From: an uncultured Ardenticatenia bacterium
GTDB taxonomy: Bacteria > Chloroflexota > Anaerolineae > 4572-78 > NAK82
Assembly (NCBI GenBank): GCA_937127125.1
Contig: CAKZLO010000039.1
Span: 1 to 64,000, forward strand
DNA: 64,000 nucleotides
Reading direction: 5' to 3'
A program made the translations under genes and the position numbers. The notes below the pieces were generated by a model. It searched no databases. It was given only the letters and a program-made list of their open reading frames with translations, and was not told the origin of the DNA. Positions 62,690-64,000 of the stretch are shown here, one piece after another (the stretch's first letter is position 1; each line of letters opens with the position of its first letter).

Positions 62690-63757
62690 TCACTCTGTTT
62701 CACCGCGCTGCTGGTGCCCGGGCTCAGAGTCCTTGTGAGATGCCAGCTGCTCGTAGAAGGTTCGGGGGCTGAGCTCTGGGAAGTTACTCTTCTCTACCAG
62801 GTGACACCGAATGTCGAGACATAGATCGCACTTGGAAATATAGCCCTCGGAGGATTCCCTGTACCCATAGTCGCTGGCGAACTCAAGGAAGGTGCGAATG
62901 TCCTCCCCGATCAGGTTGCGGAGCACTGGACGCTCGCTCAGGTCAATCCCCTCCTTTGTGAGGCAATCGAGCTCACGCCAGCTCCCAAGTGAGATACCCC
63001 CACAGAATCCCGGCATAAAATTGCCATAGTTGTCAAAATGGTTGTGCCAGTCACGCAGAAATGGAGGTTGACACGGCTCGCCGAAGAACGCCGATGCCGG
63101 GTAACTGCGATAGTAGGGCTTGAGCGCCCGAGCGGCACGTCCCATCAGAAACATCTCCACGGCCACGTGTCCTCCAGCTGTAGCTGCCAAGGCCAGATAG
63201 TGCTCGAACGGCACCCTCCCTTGTAGCCCTAGCTGCTTGAACTGTCGGTAGAACTCCATCTGATAAATCATCACGTTGGGGCCAAACACCTCTTGACTAA
63301 CGCGAATGCAACGCTCTGTGCGCTGAAAGGGGATATATTCCACGTAAAAGGGATTGACCGATATCATAATACCCTTGAGACCAGCTCGTCGCAGTTGTTC
63401 CAGTCGCTCACGGGTAGTTTCATCGTTAACGCACCAGGAACAATTGGTCTCGACAAAGGTGGATGGAATGCCCAGCTCCTCGGCCATTTGTGTGGCCGAC
63501 AGGAGTAGCGGAAAGTTTAGAAAGGGTTCCCCACCTGTGAAGTGGAGACCATGGCTCAAGCTAACTCGGTCTCTGCCCCACGGGCTGGGCACGATCCGAC
63601 CTGCAAGGGCGAAGAGAAGCTGATACAGATCGGTCTCCGAGATCCAATTCGCTTCCCATGTAGGCGAACAGGCATACATACAGTGACGACAAGCAGCCGA
63701 ACACTTGTACGAGAGGACTATGCCGGCCGATATCGGTGAAGGCACTCTGACCCGCAC
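62690..63757 (-). CDS. Radical SAM protein with C-terminal cysteines
   Basis: The 355-residue protein carries the cluster motif Cys19-X3-Cys23-X2-Cys26 (YKCSAACRHCMYAC) and GGEPFLNF. Extra cysteines near residues 121-123 (NCSWC) and a CDLCLDIRCHL motif near the end suggest an auxiliary cluster. The GTG start has GAGGGGG seven bases upstream. It is convergent with the membrane/spermidine-synthase-like gene (17 bases between stops). Substrate unknown. Confidence 0.85.
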   Translation of the reverse strand: MRVRVPSPISAGIVLSYKCSAACRHCMYACSPTWEANWISETDLYQLLFALAGRIVPSPWGRDRVSLSHGLHFTGGEPFLNFPLLLSATQMAEELGIPSTFVETNCSWCVNDETTRERLEQLRRAGLKGIMISVNPFYVEYIPFQRTERCIRVSQEVFGPNVMIYQMEFYRQFKQLGLQGRVPFEHYLALAATAGGHVAVEMFLMGRAARALKPYYRSYPASAFFGEPCQPPFLRDWHNHFDNYGNFMPGFCGGISLGSWRELDCLTKEGIDLSERPVLRNLIGEDIRTFLEFASDYGYRESSEGYISKCDLCLDIRCHLVEKSNFPELSPRTFYEQLASHKDSEPGHQQRGETE

Positions 63758-63782
63758 GTGGCAACCCCCTCAGGCTGTACCA

Positions 63783-64000
63783 TCACTCTTTAGTGAGTTC
63801 CCAGAAGGTTCTCTGGCCAGCTGAGCGCTCTACAAGAAAGCCCTCCGCCCTTCTCGAGACAAGTTGGTGAGCACGACGCATTGGTTCGGGCAAGCGATAG
63901 GTCGTGATACAACGCAGCACCAGCTGAATGGCGCTCATCAGGCTCACACGGTGACCGGGTGACACATAGAGCAGTTTGGTGCCCGGACGCGAACGGAGCG
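63783..64000 (-). CDS. nfi: Endonuclease V, C-terminal part (cut by window end)
   Basis: The visible 72 residues (running from about LRSRPGTKLLYVSPGHRVSLMSAIQLVL to TTYRLPEPMRRAHQLVSRR) match the C-terminus of endonuclease V, which nicks DNA next to deoxyinosine. The VSPGHRVSL and YRLPEP motifs are the family's last two blocks. The start lies beyond the window. It is upstream of the radical SAM gene by 25 bases in the same direction. Confidence 0.85.
   Translation of the reverse strand, partial: LRSRPGTKLLYVSPGHRVSLMSAIQLVLRCITTYRLPEPMRRAHQLVSRRAEGFLVERSAGQRTFWELTKE

Noticed and set aside
1-64000. CRISPR arrays, tRNA and rRNA genes, phage genes
   Set aside because: No evenly spaced repeats, no tRNA T-arm pattern with a matching acceptor stem, and no phage structural genes were recognised on reading both strands; a covariance search was not possible.

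Overview
The window reads as a chromosome segment of a mesophilic-to-thermophilic heterotrophic bacterium, most plausibly a member of Chloroflexota (Anaerolineae-like). This is an inference from gene content: several proteins of the uroporphyrinogen-decarboxylase-like (URO-D/MtaA) superfamily in a sugar operon, Tat-exported sugar-binding protein, Pro/Thr-rich linkers on surface proteins, a GldF-GldG fusion, a pyrophosphate-type phosphofructokinase with pyruvate phosphate dikinase, and Roadblock-like regulators. No rRNA, tRNA, CRISPR array, prophage or intact insertion sequence was recognised.

Region 1 (204-676) is a small ParE/RelE-type toxin-antitoxin pair. Region 2 (about 1031-12875, all minus strand) is the most striking part. 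It is a single apparent 12-kb operon that begins with a consensus promoter covered by a LacI-type operator and ends at a long hairpin. In transcription order it encodes a LacI repressor, two URO-D/MtaA-like proteins, an L-rhamnose/L-fucose mutarotase-like protein, two more URO-D/MtaA-like proteins, a sugar ABC importer (binding protein and two permeases, no ATPase) and L-fucose isomerase. Three of the four URO-D-like proteins keep the His-X-Cys...Cys pattern of zinc methyltransferases. The operon may therefore take up and process a modified, possibly O-methylated, deoxy-sugar; this is a hypothesis.

Region 3 (13093-25572) is mostly housekeeping: ornithine carbamoyltransferase, a long TPR protein, diadenylate cyclase with its YbbR partner (c-di-AMP), a metallophosphoesterase, an SCP2-like protein, prephenate dehydratase plus DAHP synthase (overlapping genes), and the ffh-rpsP-khpA-rimM-nadD translation/secretion operon. 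Region 4 (25682-34542) has a radical SAM gene overlapping a divergent ammonium-transporter-like gene that lacks both pore histidines, a PPi-type phosphofructokinase, and two membrane-anchored surface proteins with related GH-A glycosidase domains, one of which also carries a GH18-like domain without its catalytic glutamate.

Region 5 (34543-48696) holds a CorA transporter, a transposase remnant, a Gld-type ABC exporter operon with a DUF4340 protein, a SPASM-type radical SAM protein, pyruvate phosphate dikinase, and a tandem-HTH regulator/TPR/STAS group. Region 6 (49024-57790) has a small membrane protein, a DUF362 protein, a bioY/URO-D-like/Nudix operon, glmS, and a three-gene module (DUF5989, SxtJ-like, carbamoyltransferase) resembling saxitoxin-cluster sxtK-sxtJ-sxtI. 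Region 7 (57998-64000) has an OmpR-type response regulator, a receiver/Roadblock-like protein, a membrane protein fused to a spermidine-synthase-like domain, a third radical SAM protein, and the C-terminal part of endonuclease V running off the window edge.
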